In this document: piece by piece, positions 56,468 to 64,000 of the stretch
Layout: each line of letters starts with the position of its first letter
How positions within the stretch are numbered: the first letter of the stretch is position 1
DNA from: Streptomyces chartreusis
GTDB lineage: Bacteria; Actinomycetota; Actinomycetes; Streptomycetales; Streptomycetaceae
DNA length: 64,000 nt
Direction of reading: 5' to 3'
Assembly (NCBI RefSeq): GCF_008704715.1
Contig: NZ_CP023689.1
Span: forward strand, 2,046,001 to 2,110,000
The notes under the pieces: generated by a model
Database searches by the model: none
Seen by the model: only the letters and a program-made list of their open reading frames with translations
What the model was told of the DNA's origin: nothing
Program-made: the position numbers and the translations under genes

Positions 56468-58090
56468 ATGTCCGCACCAGCGCCGTCCCCGCTGGCCATC
56501 GTCGACGCCGAGCCCCTGCCGCGGCAGGAGGAGGTCCTCACGGAGCCGGCCCTCGCCTTCGTGGCCGAGCTGCACCGCCGGTTCACGCCCCGGCGTGATG
56601 AACTCCTCGCCCGCCGCGCCGAGCGCCGCGCCGAGATCGCCCGCACCTCCTCGCTCGACTTCCTCCCGGAGACCGCAGCGATCCGCGCAGACGACTCCTG
56701 GCGGGTGGCCCCGTGCCCGCCCGCGCTCCAGGACCGCCGGGTCGAGATCACCGGCCCCACCGACCGCAAGATGACCATCAACGCCCTCAACTCGGGCGCC
56801 AGGGTCTGGCTCGCCGACTTCGAGGACGCCTCCGCGCCCACCTGGGAGAACGTCGTCCTCGGCCAGGTCAACCTGAGCGACGCCTACACCCGGAACATCG
56901 ACTTCACCGACGAGCGGTCCGGCAAGTCGTACGCCCTCAAGGACGCCGAGGAGCTCGCGACCGTCGTCATGCGCCCGCGCGGCTGGCATCTGAACGAGCG
57001 TCATCTCCAGGTCGACGGCGTGCCGGTGCCCGGCGCCCTCGTCGACTTCGGGCTGTACTTCTTCCACAACGCCCAGCGCCTGCTCGACCTCGGCAAGGGC
57101 CCGTACTTCTACCTGCCGAAGACGGAGTCGCACCTGGAGGCCCGCCTCTGGAACGACGTGTTCGTCTTCGCGCAGGACTACGTCGGCATCCCGCAGGGCA
57201 CCGTCCGCGCGACCGTCCTGATCGAGACGATCACGGCGGCGTACGAGATGGAGGAGATCCTCCACGAACTGCGCGACCACGCCTCGGGGTTGAACGCCGG
57301 CCGCTGGGACTACCTGTTCTCCATCGTCAAGAACTTCCGTGACGGCGGCGCCAAGTTCGTCCTGCCGGACCGCAACGCGGTCACGATGACGGCCCCGTTC
57401 ATGCGGGCCTACACCGAACTCCTCGTCCGCACCTGCCACAAGCGCGGCGCGCACGCGATCGGCGGCATGGCCGCGTTCATCCCGTCCCGCCGGGACGCCG
57501 AGGTCAACAAGGTGGCCTTCGAGAAGGTCCGCGCCGACAAGGACCGCGAGGCCGGCGACGGCTTCGACGGCTCCTGGGTCGCCCACCCCGACCTTGTCCC
57601 GATCGCCATGGAGTCCTTCGACAAGGTCCTCGGCGACAGGCCGAACCAGAAGGACCGGCTGCGCGAGGACGTCCACGTCGAGGCGGCCGACCTCATCGCG
57701 ATCGACTCCCTGGAAGCCAGGCCGACGTACCCGGGTCTGATCAACGCCGTCCAGGTCGGCATCCGCTACATCGAGGCCTGGCTGCGCGGCCTCGGCGCGG
57801 TCGCCATCTTCAACCTCATGGAGGACGCGGCAACCGCCGAGATCTCCCGCTCCCAGATCTGGCAGTGGATCAACGCGGGCGTCGAGTTCGAGAACGGCGA
57901 GCACGCCACGCCTGAGCTGGCCCGCAAGGTCGCCGCCGAGGAACTGGCGAACATCCGCGCCGAGATCGGCGAGGAGGCCTTCGCCGCCGGGCACTGGCAG
58001 CAGGCCCACGACCTGCTCCTGGAGGTCTCCCTCGACGAGGACTACGCGGACTTCCTGACGCTGCCCGCGTACGAGCAGCTCAAGGGCTGA
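56468..58090 (+). CDS. aceB: Malate synthase
   Basis: Malate synthase A-type enzyme of 540 residues, condensing glyoxylate with acetyl-CoA to malate. Characteristic segments are [44 protein letters not shown] with the glyoxylate-binding arginine, [29 protein letters not shown] and [14 protein letters not shown]-type ribosome site precedes the ATG. It uses glyoxylate from ureidoglycolate in the allantoin pathway. AllR control is suggested by the motif upstream. Confidence 0.95.
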   Translation: MSAPAPSPLAIVDAEPLPRQEEVLTEPALAFVAELHRRFTPRRDELLARRAERRAEIARTSSLDFLPETAAIRADDSWRVAPCPPALQDRRVEITGPTDRKMTINALNSGARVWLADFEDASAPTWENVVLGQVNLSDAYTRNIDFTDERSGKSYALKDAEELATVVMRPRGWHLNERHLQVDGVPVPGALVDFGLYFFHNAQRLLDLGKGPYFYLPKTESHLEARLWNDVFVFAQDYVGIPQGTVRATVLIETITAAYEMEEILHELRDHASGLNAGRWDYLFSIVKNFRDGGAKFVLPDRNAVTMTAPFMRAYTELLVRTCHKRGAHAIGGMAAFIPSRRDAEVNKVAFEKVRADKDREAGDGFDGSWVAHPDLVPIAMESFDKVLGDRPNQKDRLREDVHVEAADLIAIDSLEARPTYPGLINAVQVGIRYIEAWLRGLGAVAIFNLMEDAATAEISRSQIWQWINAGVEFENGEHATPELARKVAAEELANIRAEIGEEAFAAGHWQQAHDLLLEVSLDEDYADFLTLPAYEQLKG

Positions 58091-58091
58091 C

Positions 58092-58373
58092 CTACTCCTG
58101 CGACGCCTTGTCCGAGTGGCCCAGGGACTTTCCCGGGGCCACTCGGTCGCGTACGGCCTGCTTGACCGCCGTCGGCTCGGGGAAGCCCTGCTCCCGGCGG
58201 TCCCAGACCGTCTCGCCGTCCACGCGGACGACGAAGATCCCGCCCTTGCCCGGCTTCAGCGCCAGTTCGGACAGCTCCGCCTCGAAGGTGGTGAGCAGTT
58301 CCTGCGCCAGCCAGGCCGCGCGCGGCAGCCATCTGCACTGGGTGCAGTACTCGATCTCGACACGACCGCTCAT
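58092..58373 (-). CDS. SelT/SelW/SelH-like (Rdx) selenoprotein-family homologue
   Basis: Small thioredoxin-like-fold protein of 93 residues with the redox pair Cys10-Thr-Gln-Cys13 in EIEYCTQCRWL, where animal SelW carries selenocysteine. Also visible are ELALKPGKGGIFVV and VWDRREQGFPEP. The ATG overlaps the stop of the upstream HipA-like gene by 4 bp, so both are translated together. Role unknown; a thiol-redox role is inferred. Confidence 0.85.
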   Translation of the reverse strand: MSGRVEIEYCTQCRWLPRAAWLAQELLTTFEAELSELALKPGKGGIFVVRVDGETVWDRREQGFPEPTAVKQAVRDRVAPGKSLGHSDKASQE

Positions 58374-59281
58374 CCCAGGTGCACCGACCAATCCTGTTCC
58401 GCGGCCGGCTTGCCGTGCAGGTCGGGGACCTGCTTGAGCCAGTTCGGCCGGCCCGCTTGAGACTTCGCCGCCCTGCGGGCCTCCTCGGCGGCGAGTTCCT
58501 CCCGGGTGGGGAAGTCGGTGGGGAGCCAGGCGGCGGAGGCCCGCACGCGCGCGTGGAGGTGCTCCACGTAGGCATCGCGGGCCGCGTCGGGCGTCACGTG
58601 TCCGGGCTCGTCGGCCAGCCAGGCGTCCGGCACCTCGTCCACGATCGTCCGCAGCAGTTCCTCGGTCACCCGGGGGGCCAGCTCCGCGTCGGCGGCACGC
58701 ACGTCCGGGGTGGAGTGACCGAGGGCGTGATGGCGGAAGTCGTAGGACTTCTCGGGGTCGGCGCCGTCCCAGCGGTGGTGGAAGATCAGGGCCGCTCCGT
58801 GGTCGATCAGCCACAGGCGCGGCGGGACCGTGCCGGACGTCGGCCAGATCATCAGGTTCGAGCTGTGGACCGTACGGTCGACGTTCGCGGTCAGCGCGTC
58901 CAGCCAGACGATCCGGCCGGCCTCCAGCGGGTCCACGCGGAACGTCTTCGCGACCTCCGGGGTGAAGTCCCGCGCGCCCGGCAGGAAGTCCATGCCGAGA
59001 TTGACGCCGGCGCTCGCGGCGTGCAGCTCGCGCACCTCCTGGTGCGGCTCGCTGTCCGCGACCGCCGGGTCGAAGTGCACCAGGACCAGCTCGGGGAACC
59101 GCAGCCCCAGGGCCCGCGCCAGCTCCCCGACGATCACCTCGGCGACCAGCGCCTTGCGGCCCTGCGCGGAGCCGGTGAACTTCACGACGTAGATGCCCAG
59201 ATCATCGGCCTCGACGACACCGGGCACGGAGCCGCCGGACCGCAGTGGTTCGACGTAGCGGGTCGCGGTGACCTCTCTCAT
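58370..59281 (-). CDS. HipA-like kinase-domain protein
   Basis: Protein of 303-304 residues with a HipA-type kinase core: YVVKFTGSAQGRKALVAEVI (ATP lysine), DALTANVDRTVHSSNLMIW (catalytic Asp with DxN-like spacing) and LIDHGAALIFHHRWD (the DFG-position Asp in IDHG). It lacks the usual HipA N-terminal module and has no HipB antitoxin gene beside it. Two in-frame ATGs (59284 and 59281) follow a GGAAG. The coupled downstream partner is the SelW-like protein. Kinase activity is inferred. Confidence 0.78.
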   Translation of the reverse strand: MREVTATRYVEPLRSGGSVPGVVEADDLGIYVVKFTGSAQGRKALVAEVIVGELARALGLRFPELVLVHFDPAVADSEPHQEVRELHAASAGVNLGMDFLPGARDFTPEVAKTFRVDPLEAGRIVWLDALTANVDRTVHSSNLMIWPTSGTVPPRLWLIDHGAALIFHHRWDGADPEKSYDFRHHALGHSTPDVRAADAELAPRVTEELLRTIVDEVPDAWLADEPGHVTPDAARDAYVEHLHARVRASAAWLPTDFPTREELAAEEARRAAKSQAGRPNWLKQVPDLHGKPAAEQDWSVHLG

Positions 59282-59439
59282 CATCTTCCAAGGCCCCGCA
59301 TCTCGTTTGCCTTACATTCCATCATTCCAGGATCAGCTCCGCCCGGGTGCGATCCAGAAAACCTTAACCAGGCGGAACGGCCGGGTCTTCCCGCAACCTC
59401 CGGGTACCTTTTCCGCACGCGACCGACAGGGGAGAACGA

Positions 59440-60123
59440 GTGCCGATGGACGTCCTGGGTGTCGATGCCTGCGGCAAGCAGGGCTGGGTCGGGATCAGGG
59501 TCTCGGACGGCGGTTATGCCGGGAGCCTGGTGGACGTCCGGCTGGAGGCGTTGATCGAGCGGGCCGGCGAGGTCTCGGTGATCGCGGTGGACATGCCGCT
59601 GGGGCTGGTCGAGCGGGGCTGGCGGGCCGCTGATCTGGGGGCGCGGGTGCTGCTCGGGGAGCGGCGCAGCACCGTCTTCCTCGTGGCGCCGCGGGCCGCG
59701 TGGCTGGAGTCGGAGTACGTGGCGGCCGGTGACCGGTGCCAGGAGCTGACCGGGCAGCGCCTGAGCCGGCAGGCGTGGGCGCTGGCTCCGAAGCTGCTGG
59801 AGGCCCGGGCGTGCCGGCTGGCCGACGAGCGGATCCACGAGGTGCACCCGGAGCTGTCCTTCCGTGCCCTGGCCGGCGGGGTGCCGCCGGCGTTCGCGAA
59901 GAAGACCTGGCGCGGCCAGAACACGCGCCGAGCGCTGCTGGCGGCGGCCGGGGTCGTACTGCCGGACGTGCTCGGCGAGGCGGACCGGGTACCGGTCGAC
60001 GACGTGCTCGACGCCGCCGCGGCGGCTTGGTCGGCGGACCGGATCGCGCGGGGAGTCGCGGAACGGGTCCCGGAGATAGCGGAGTTGGACGCGGAAGGCC
60101 GTGCCGTGGAGATCCGGTACTGA
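59440..60123 (+). CDS. DUF429 protein
   Basis: Protein of 227 residues of the DUF429 family, which has an RNase H-like fold. The N terminus has VLGVDACGKQGWVGIRV (glycine-rich strand with acidic residue), AVDMPLGLV and LLGERRSTVFLVAPR. The GTG at 59440 is chosen because AGGGGAG is 5-6 bases upstream; an ATG two codons in is an alternative. Function is unknown; predicted nuclease from fold. Confidence 0.8.
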   Translation: MPMDVLGVDACGKQGWVGIRVSDGGYAGSLVDVRLEALIERAGEVSVIAVDMPLGLVERGWRAADLGARVLLGERRSTVFLVAPRAAWLESEYVAAGDRCQELTGQRLSRQAWALAPKLLEARACRLADERIHEVHPELSFRALAGGVPPAFAKKTWRGQNTRRALLAAAGVVLPDVLGEADRVPVDDVLDAAAAAWSADRIARGVAERVPEIAELDAEGRAVEIRY

Positions 60124-60125
60124 CC

Positions 60126-60145
60126 GGCGGGCGGTGCGGCCCGCC
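60126..60145. terminator. Hairpin between convergent DUF429 and NIS synthetase genes
   Basis: GGCGGGC (60126-60132), loop GGTGCG, GCCCGCC (60139-60145): a perfect 7-bp stem 2 bases after the DUF429 stop and 18 before the end of the convergent siderophore gene. Confidence 0.55.
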
Positions 60146-60163
60146 TGCCGCCTCTCTCCGCAC

Positions 60164-61690
60164 TCACCCGGCCAGCGGGTTCGGCAGGGGCAGATAGCGG
60201 GCGGCAGCGCCGTCCGCGCCCGTCCAGCGCAGGAGCAGGTTGGTCTTGCCGGGCAGGGTCGGGGACGACAGCAGGGCCGGGATCTCGGGGAGGTCGTGGC
60301 GGGACAGCTCGCGGCGGAGCGCGGGCCAGGGATCCAGGGCCGGGTGCTGTTCGACGAGCGCGCCGGCGATCTCCACGAGGTGGTTGACGACCAGGCAGTA
60401 CACCAGCCGCTCCCAGCCGGCCTCCCGTGACACCTCCGGCAGCAGCTTGACGCCCTCGGCGTCCCGGAACAGGGCCTGGACCGGCGTCCCGGCGGCGTCG
60501 ACGGCGACCAGGGTGTTCTGGAGGTGTGCCTCCAGGACGACGCCGTGGTCGGCGAAGGCCGTGAGGGCGGGCGGGACGACCTGGGCCAGATACGCCTCCC
60601 ACCAGGACTCCGGATCCTCGGCGCCGGCCAGTGGGCTGCCGTCGAAGCCCTCGACCAGTCCGGCGGCGAGCAGCGGTGTCGCGCCCGGGAGCACCGTCCC
60701 GCGCAGCCCGTCGCGGACCAGGACCGCGAGTTCCTCGAAGGCGAAGCCGGCGGTGCGGTAGCCGCGGTCGGCGAGCCAGGCGGCGGGGCCGTCCTGCGCG
60801 GCGAGGGCGGTGGCCGCGGCGGTGTCGGTGCGGCGCAGTCTCAGCAGGTCGTGGCGCCACAGCCGGCGGATGTCGTTGGTGATGCGGACGTCCAGGCTGA
60901 ACTTCAGGAACAGGTCGCGCCCGGGGGCGTACAGCGTGCGGATCGCGGCCGTCGGCCAGGCGTCGAAATCGGTCGTGCCCAGCCGCAGCAGCCGCCCGTC
61001 CGCGAACGCGGCAGCGAGCTCCCGGCCTGCCAGATCCAGCTGCCAGGGGTGCGCCGGAAGCAGGCGGTAGCCGGGCGGGGCCTCGCCGAGGGCGTCCAGG
61101 GCAGTGGTGTCGCCCTCCTCCACGACCGCGTCCTCGCGCACGCCGAGCAGCGTCAGCGGGAAGCGGGCGTACGCCTCGGGGGCGTAGGGCAGCCAGGCGG
61201 CGACCGGGCCGCCGCCGCGCGCCTTGGGGGCGGGGTGGTAGGGGTGACCGGTCAGCAGTGACTGCTCGGAGCGCAGGTAGCGGTCGTCCGGCGGCGTGGC
61301 ACGCGCGCGTGCCGTGAGCAGCGCGGCCACCGCGTCCCGGCTGTCGATCATCTCGGCGGGCAGTTCGTGGTTGGACTGACCGGTGTGGCGGCGCAGCTCG
61401 TCGGCCACGAGTTTGACCAGCTCGGTGTGCCCGACGCGCCGCCAGGCGCCGTCCACCCGCACCTCCGGCTCGGCGGGCCGCCGCTCGCCGAGCACCCGCA
61501 GCAGCCGGCCCGTGCCGCCCAGCCGATACACCCGCCGCTCGCCGTCCGGGCCGGTCGGGTCCGCCCCGGGCTCCCGGAGCGGCTCGGCCACCTCGCGCAG
61601 CAGGCAGTTGAGCAGGGGCGCGAGCGCGCGGGCGTCGGCACGGTCCGCGAGGTCGGCCGCGGTCGGAGGGTTGAGGTGCACGTGATCCAC
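60164..61690 (-). CDS. IucA/IucC-family NRPS-independent siderophore synthetase (leftward)
   Basis: ATP-dependent carboxylate-amine/alcohol ligase of 508 residues. NIS motifs: GHPYHPAPKARGG (first ATP motif), LLPAHPWQLD, KFSLDVRITNDIRR, EAHLQNTLVAVD (catalytic His-Gln-Asn) and VQALFRDAEGVKL. GTG at 61690 opens MDHVHLNPPTAADLA. The divergent partner is 39 bases away; the short spacer must hold both promoters. No citrate-activating partner type, hydroxylase or transporter is visible within the window. Confidence 0.88.
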   Translation of the reverse strand: MDHVHLNPPTAADLADRADARALAPLLNCLLREVAEPLREPGADPTGPDGERRVYRLGGTGRLLRVLGERRPAEPEVRVDGAWRRVGHTELVKLVADELRRHTGQSNHELPAEMIDSRDAVAALLTARARATPPDDRYLRSEQSLLTGHPYHPAPKARGGGPVAAWLPYAPEAYARFPLTLLGVREDAVVEEGDTTALDALGEAPPGYRLLPAHPWQLDLAGRELAAAFADGRLLRLGTTDFDAWPTAAIRTLYAPGRDLFLKFSLDVRITNDIRRLWRHDLLRLRRTDTAAATALAAQDGPAAWLADRGYRTAGFAFEELAVLVRDGLRGTVLPGATPLLAAGLVEGFDGSPLAGAEDPESWWEAYLAQVVPPALTAFADHGVVLEAHLQNTLVAVDAAGTPVQALFRDAEGVKLLPEVSREAGWERLVYCLVVNHLVEIAGALVEQHPALDPWPALRRELSRHDLPEIPALLSSPTLPGKTNLLLRWTGADGAAARYLPLPNPLAG

Positions 61691-61729
61691 TCGGTCTCTA
61701 CGGTCCGTTCAGGTGGGAAGACGATCAGT

Positions 61730-63298
61730 ATGTCTGTCGTCGGCGCCTGCCCGACGCCCTACTCGTACCCGAGGAGCCCGCCCGTGCACCGTCCTCACAG
61801 CGCAGAGGCCGAGGTCGCCGCCGAACTGGCCGAAGTGCGCCCCGACCTCGCAACGCGCTACACGGCCGAACTCCCCGGAGCCCGGTCGGCCGTCCTGACG
61901 CGGCTGTGGCGTGCGCTCGCGTACGAGCCGCTGCCCTGGGTGGCCGGCCGTGAACGGGGCGGGGAGGGCCTGACCCTGCGTCTTTCGGACGGCCGCCGGC
62001 TGCACGGCCCGCATGCCGACCCGTACGCGACCGCCGCGTACGTCACCGACGTACGACTCGACGGGACGTCGTACGACGATCCGGCCCGGCTGCTGAGCGA
62101 GCTGTCCGTGGCGCACGGGACGTCGTTCGCGGCCGAACTCGGCCACAGCGTCGCCTCGTTGGCGCTGTCGCGGGCCGGGCAGGTGACTCGCTCCGAAGAT
62201 TGGCCGTCGCCGGAGTGGGAGTGGGAGCAGCGGGTGGTGGACGGGCATCCGTTCCACCCCAACTGCCGTTCCCGGCCCGGCTTCTCGGTCGCCGAGCAGT
62301 TGGCGTACGGGCCCGAGCACCGGCCGGTGGTGACGCTGGGGCCGGCGCCGGTGCGGGCGGAGGAGTGCCTGGTGACGGGCGCGTGGCCGCGGGACCTGCG
62401 GGACGGCGAGCGGCTGCTGATCCCGGTGCATCCGTGGCAGGCCGAGCACGTCCTGAAGCGGCCCCGCGACCCCTACGACGACGGGATCGCCGCGCATCCG
62501 CTGATGTCCCTGCGCACGCTCGCGCTGCCGGGTGGGCCGCACGTCAAGACGGCGCTCAGCGCCCGGCTCACGTCGTCGGTGCGGGACATCTCGGGGTACT
62601 CCATCGGTCTTTCGGCCACCCTGTCGTCGTTCGCGGAGATGCTCGCGGCCCGTATGGACGGGCTGCTGCACGTCACGCGCACGCTGGGCGCGGCCACGGC
62701 CGGCTCCCCCGATCTGGCCGCGGTGGTGCGCGAGTCGCCGCAGGAGTACGCCGGGCCGGGTGAGCGGGTGGTGCCGGTGGCCGCGCTGGCGACCACGGAG
62801 CTGCCCCGGTCCCCCGCGTGGCTGGCGCGGTTCACGCGGCTCGCGCTGACCGTGGGATTGCGGCTGCTGGAGCTGGGCGTGGCGCTGGAGGCGCACGGAC
62901 AGAACCTGCTCGTGGTGCTGTCGGCGGACGGCTCGCCGGTGCGCCTGGTCTACCGCGACCTCGCCGACATCCGCGTCGGTCCGGCGCGGCTGGCCCGGCA
63001 CGGCGTCCCGGTGCCGGAGCTGACCGGCCGGATCGTCACGGACGACGTGACGGCCCTGCGCCGCAAGTTGTTCGGCTCGCTGGTGGCGGGCGCGCTCGCG
63101 GGTACGGCGGGCTCGGGCCCGGCGTTGCGCACGGCGCTGGAGTCGGTCGTGGGCGACCTGCCGGACACCGCGGACGTGCCGGCGCTGCGTGGACAGCCGC
63201 TGCCGACGAAGGCGCTGACGCTGATGCGGCTCTCGCCGGGGACGCCGGGGGATCAGTGGACGCTGCTGCCCAATGCGCTGGTCACCGAGGTGTTCTGA
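61730..63298 (+). CDS. IucA/IucC-family NRPS-independent siderophore synthetase (rightward)
   Basis: Second NIS synthetase, 522 residues from the ATG at 61730. Motifs: GHPFHPNCRSRPGFS (with Arg in place of the Lys seen in its partner), LIPVHPWQAE, KTALSARLTSSVRDIS, EAHGQNLLVVLS, LVYRDLADIRV. GGTGGGAAG lies 9 bases upstream. Differences in the first ATP motif suggest it belongs to a different NIS subtype from the leftward gene, as in pathways that use two synthetases in turn on citrate or a related core. Confidence 0.88.
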   Translation: MSVVGACPTPYSYPRSPPVHRPHSAEAEVAAELAEVRPDLATRYTAELPGARSAVLTRLWRALAYEPLPWVAGRERGGEGLTLRLSDGRRLHGPHADPYATAAYVTDVRLDGTSYDDPARLLSELSVAHGTSFAAELGHSVASLALSRAGQVTRSEDWPSPEWEWEQRVVDGHPFHPNCRSRPGFSVAEQLAYGPEHRPVVTLGPAPVRAEECLVTGAWPRDLRDGERLLIPVHPWQAEHVLKRPRDPYDDGIAAHPLMSLRTLALPGGPHVKTALSARLTSSVRDISGYSIGLSATLSSFAEMLAARMDGLLHVTRTLGAATAGSPDLAAVVRESPQEYAGPGERVVPVAALATTELPRSPAWLARFTRLALTVGLRLLELGVALEAHGQNLLVVLSADGSPVRLVYRDLADIRVGPARLARHGVPVPELTGRIVTDDVTALRRKLFGSLVAGALAGTAGSGPALRTALESVVGDLPDTADVPALRGQPLPTKALTLMRLSPGTPGDQWTLLPNALVTEVF

Positions 63299-63341
63299 CC
63301 TCGTTTTGAAGCGGGACACCTGAGATCAATAGGATCCGCCG

Positions 63342-64000
63342 ATGATCAGAACACAACGGCTGGCGGCAGGGGTCTGTGCCCTGCTCGCCGCGCTCACGGC
63401 CGGGATAGCCTTCCCGGCCGGGGCGGTCGCCGACGAAACCACCGCCACCGCCCCGAAGGTCGATCTCGTGATCGACGTCAGCGGCTCGATGCGGGCGAAG
63501 GACATCGACGGCCAGTCGCGGATGGCCGCGGCCAAGCAGGCCTTCAACGAGGTGCTGGACGCGACCCCCGAGGAGGTCCAGCTCGGCATCCGCACCCTCG
63601 GTGCCAACTACCCGGGCGACGACCGCAGGACGGGCTGCAAGGACACCGCCCAGCTCTACCCGGTCGGCCCGCTGGACCGCACCGAGGCCAAGACGGCGGT
63701 GGCGACACTGACGCCGACCGGCTGGACCCCGATCGGCCCCGCGCTGCTGAAGGCCGCCGACGACCTCGACGGCGGCGAGGGCTCCAAGCGCATCGTGCTG
63801 ATCAGCGACGGCGAGGACACCTGCGCCCCGCTCGACCCGTGCGAGGTGGCCCGCGAGATCGCCGCCAAGGGCATCGGCCTGACCATCGACACGCTCGGCC
63901 TGGTCCCCAACACCAAGCTGCGCCGGCAGCTCAGCTGCATCGCCGAGGCGACCGGCGGCACCTTCACCTCCGTCGAGCACACCGACGAACTCGCCGACAA
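63342..64000 (+). CDS. Secreted von Willebrand factor A-domain protein (truncated by window end)
   Basis: The first 219 residues of a secreted protein. The signal peptide (about 1-30: LAAGVCALLAALTAGIAFPAG) is followed by a VWA domain from about residue 39: VDLVIDVSGSMRAKD has the MIDAS DxSxS, and LISDGEDT carries the later MIDAS aspartate. It contains several cysteines (GCKDTA, DTCAPLDPCE) that may form disulfides. The frame stays open to the last base. Its partners lie beyond the window. Confidence 0.85.
   Translation, partial: MIRTQRLAAGVCALLAALTAGIAFPAGAVADETTATAPKVDLVIDVSGSMRAKDIDGQSRMAAAKQAFNEVLDATPEEVQLGIRTLGANYPGDDRRTGCKDTAQLYPVGPLDRTEAKTAVATLTPTGWTPIGPALLKAADDLDGGEGSKRIVLISDGEDTCAPLDPCEVAREIAAKGIGLTIDTLGLVPNTKLRRQLSCIAEATGGTFTSVEHTDELAD

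Noticed and set aside
58370..59281. HipA-like gene as the toxin of a classic hipBA module
   Set aside because: No HTH antitoxin gene is adjacent; the upstream gene is divergent DUF429 and the downstream gene is SelW-like.
61691..61729. An iron box (DmdR/IdeR type) between the NIS synthetases
   Set aside because: I looked for TTAGGTTAGG-like palindromes in the 39-base spacer and saw none. Iron control may use an unrecognised or intragenic site.

Overview
The window is chromosomal DNA from a high-GC actinomycete, almost certainly Streptomyces. GC is strongly biased to codon third positions, GTG starts are frequent, many genes are translationally coupled by 4-bp GTGA/ATGA overlaps, and the gene families are typical of the genus (RNase Sa, AllR-controlled allantoin genes, SNF2/SWIM pair, XRE/methionine aminopeptidase pair, DUF3558-, DUF5955- and DUF6278-like proteins). 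I see no rRNA, tRNA, insertion sequence, prophage or CRISPR array. Gene identities come from reading the translated sequences and remembering families; no database search was run.

Layout. 1-5.4 kb: the first codons of a leftward gene, then the adenosylcobalamin-dependent methylmalonyl-CoA mutase operon mutA-mutB-meaB. 5.3-7.1 kb: a NarL/LuxR-type two-component system. 7.3-9.1 kb: an AhpD-like protein and a secreted DUF3558-like protein. 9.2-18.2 kb: a leftward pyrimidine/hydantoin-type nitrogen-scavenging locus with two paralogous carbamoyl amidohydrolases, an omega-aminotransferase, a PucR regulator, dihydropyrimidinase, a luciferase-like (F420-type) oxidoreductase and an NCS1 permease. 18.4-28.2 kb: an uncharacterised protein, an XRE regulator divergent from a leaderless methionine aminopeptidase, a ClpC-type unfoldase, gamma-glutamyltranspeptidase, an unknown anchored protein and a secreted CocE/S15 hydrolase. 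28.6-35 kb: a small DUF6278-like protein, a secreted SGNH esterase, exonuclease III, a metallo-beta-lactamase-fold hydrolase, a PcaD-PcaC fusion lacking the usual nucleophile, and a membrane protein. 35-40.4 kb: a coupled SNF2 helicase/SWIM zinc-finger pair. 40.5-44.3 kb: a ROK sugar kinase, a GntR/UTRA regulator and a Gfo/Idh/MocA dehydrogenase that appear to share an operator. 44.3-51.5 kb: an orphan P450, a second two-component system, a secreted guanyl-specific RNase, a RibD-C reductase, a P1 peptidase and an SDR. 51.6-58.1 kb: the allantoin module (allantoicase, allantoinase, divergent AllR, a DUF5955-like protein, a MobA-like cytidylyltransferase, malate synthase). 58.1-60.1 kb: a HipA-like kinase coupled to a SelW-like protein, and a DUF429 protein. 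60.2-63.3 kb: two divergent IucA/IucC (NIS) siderophore synthetases. The window ends inside a secreted von Willebrand A protein.

How the genes work together. Two nitrogen-recovery modules, one for reduced pyrimidines or hydantoins and one for purine-derived allantoin, lie about 35 kb apart. The allantoin module feeds glyoxylate to malate synthase. The same 15-bp motif TTCC-N7-GGAA lies upstream of allB, allR and aceB, which ties the module to AllR. The methylmalonyl-CoA mutase operon links odd-chain and branched-chain carbon to succinyl-CoA and to methylmalonyl-CoA for polyketides. The least explained systems are the LLM oxidoreductase in the pyrimidine locus, the SNF2/SWIM pair, the HipA-like/SelW-like pair and the compact divergent NIS synthetase pair.
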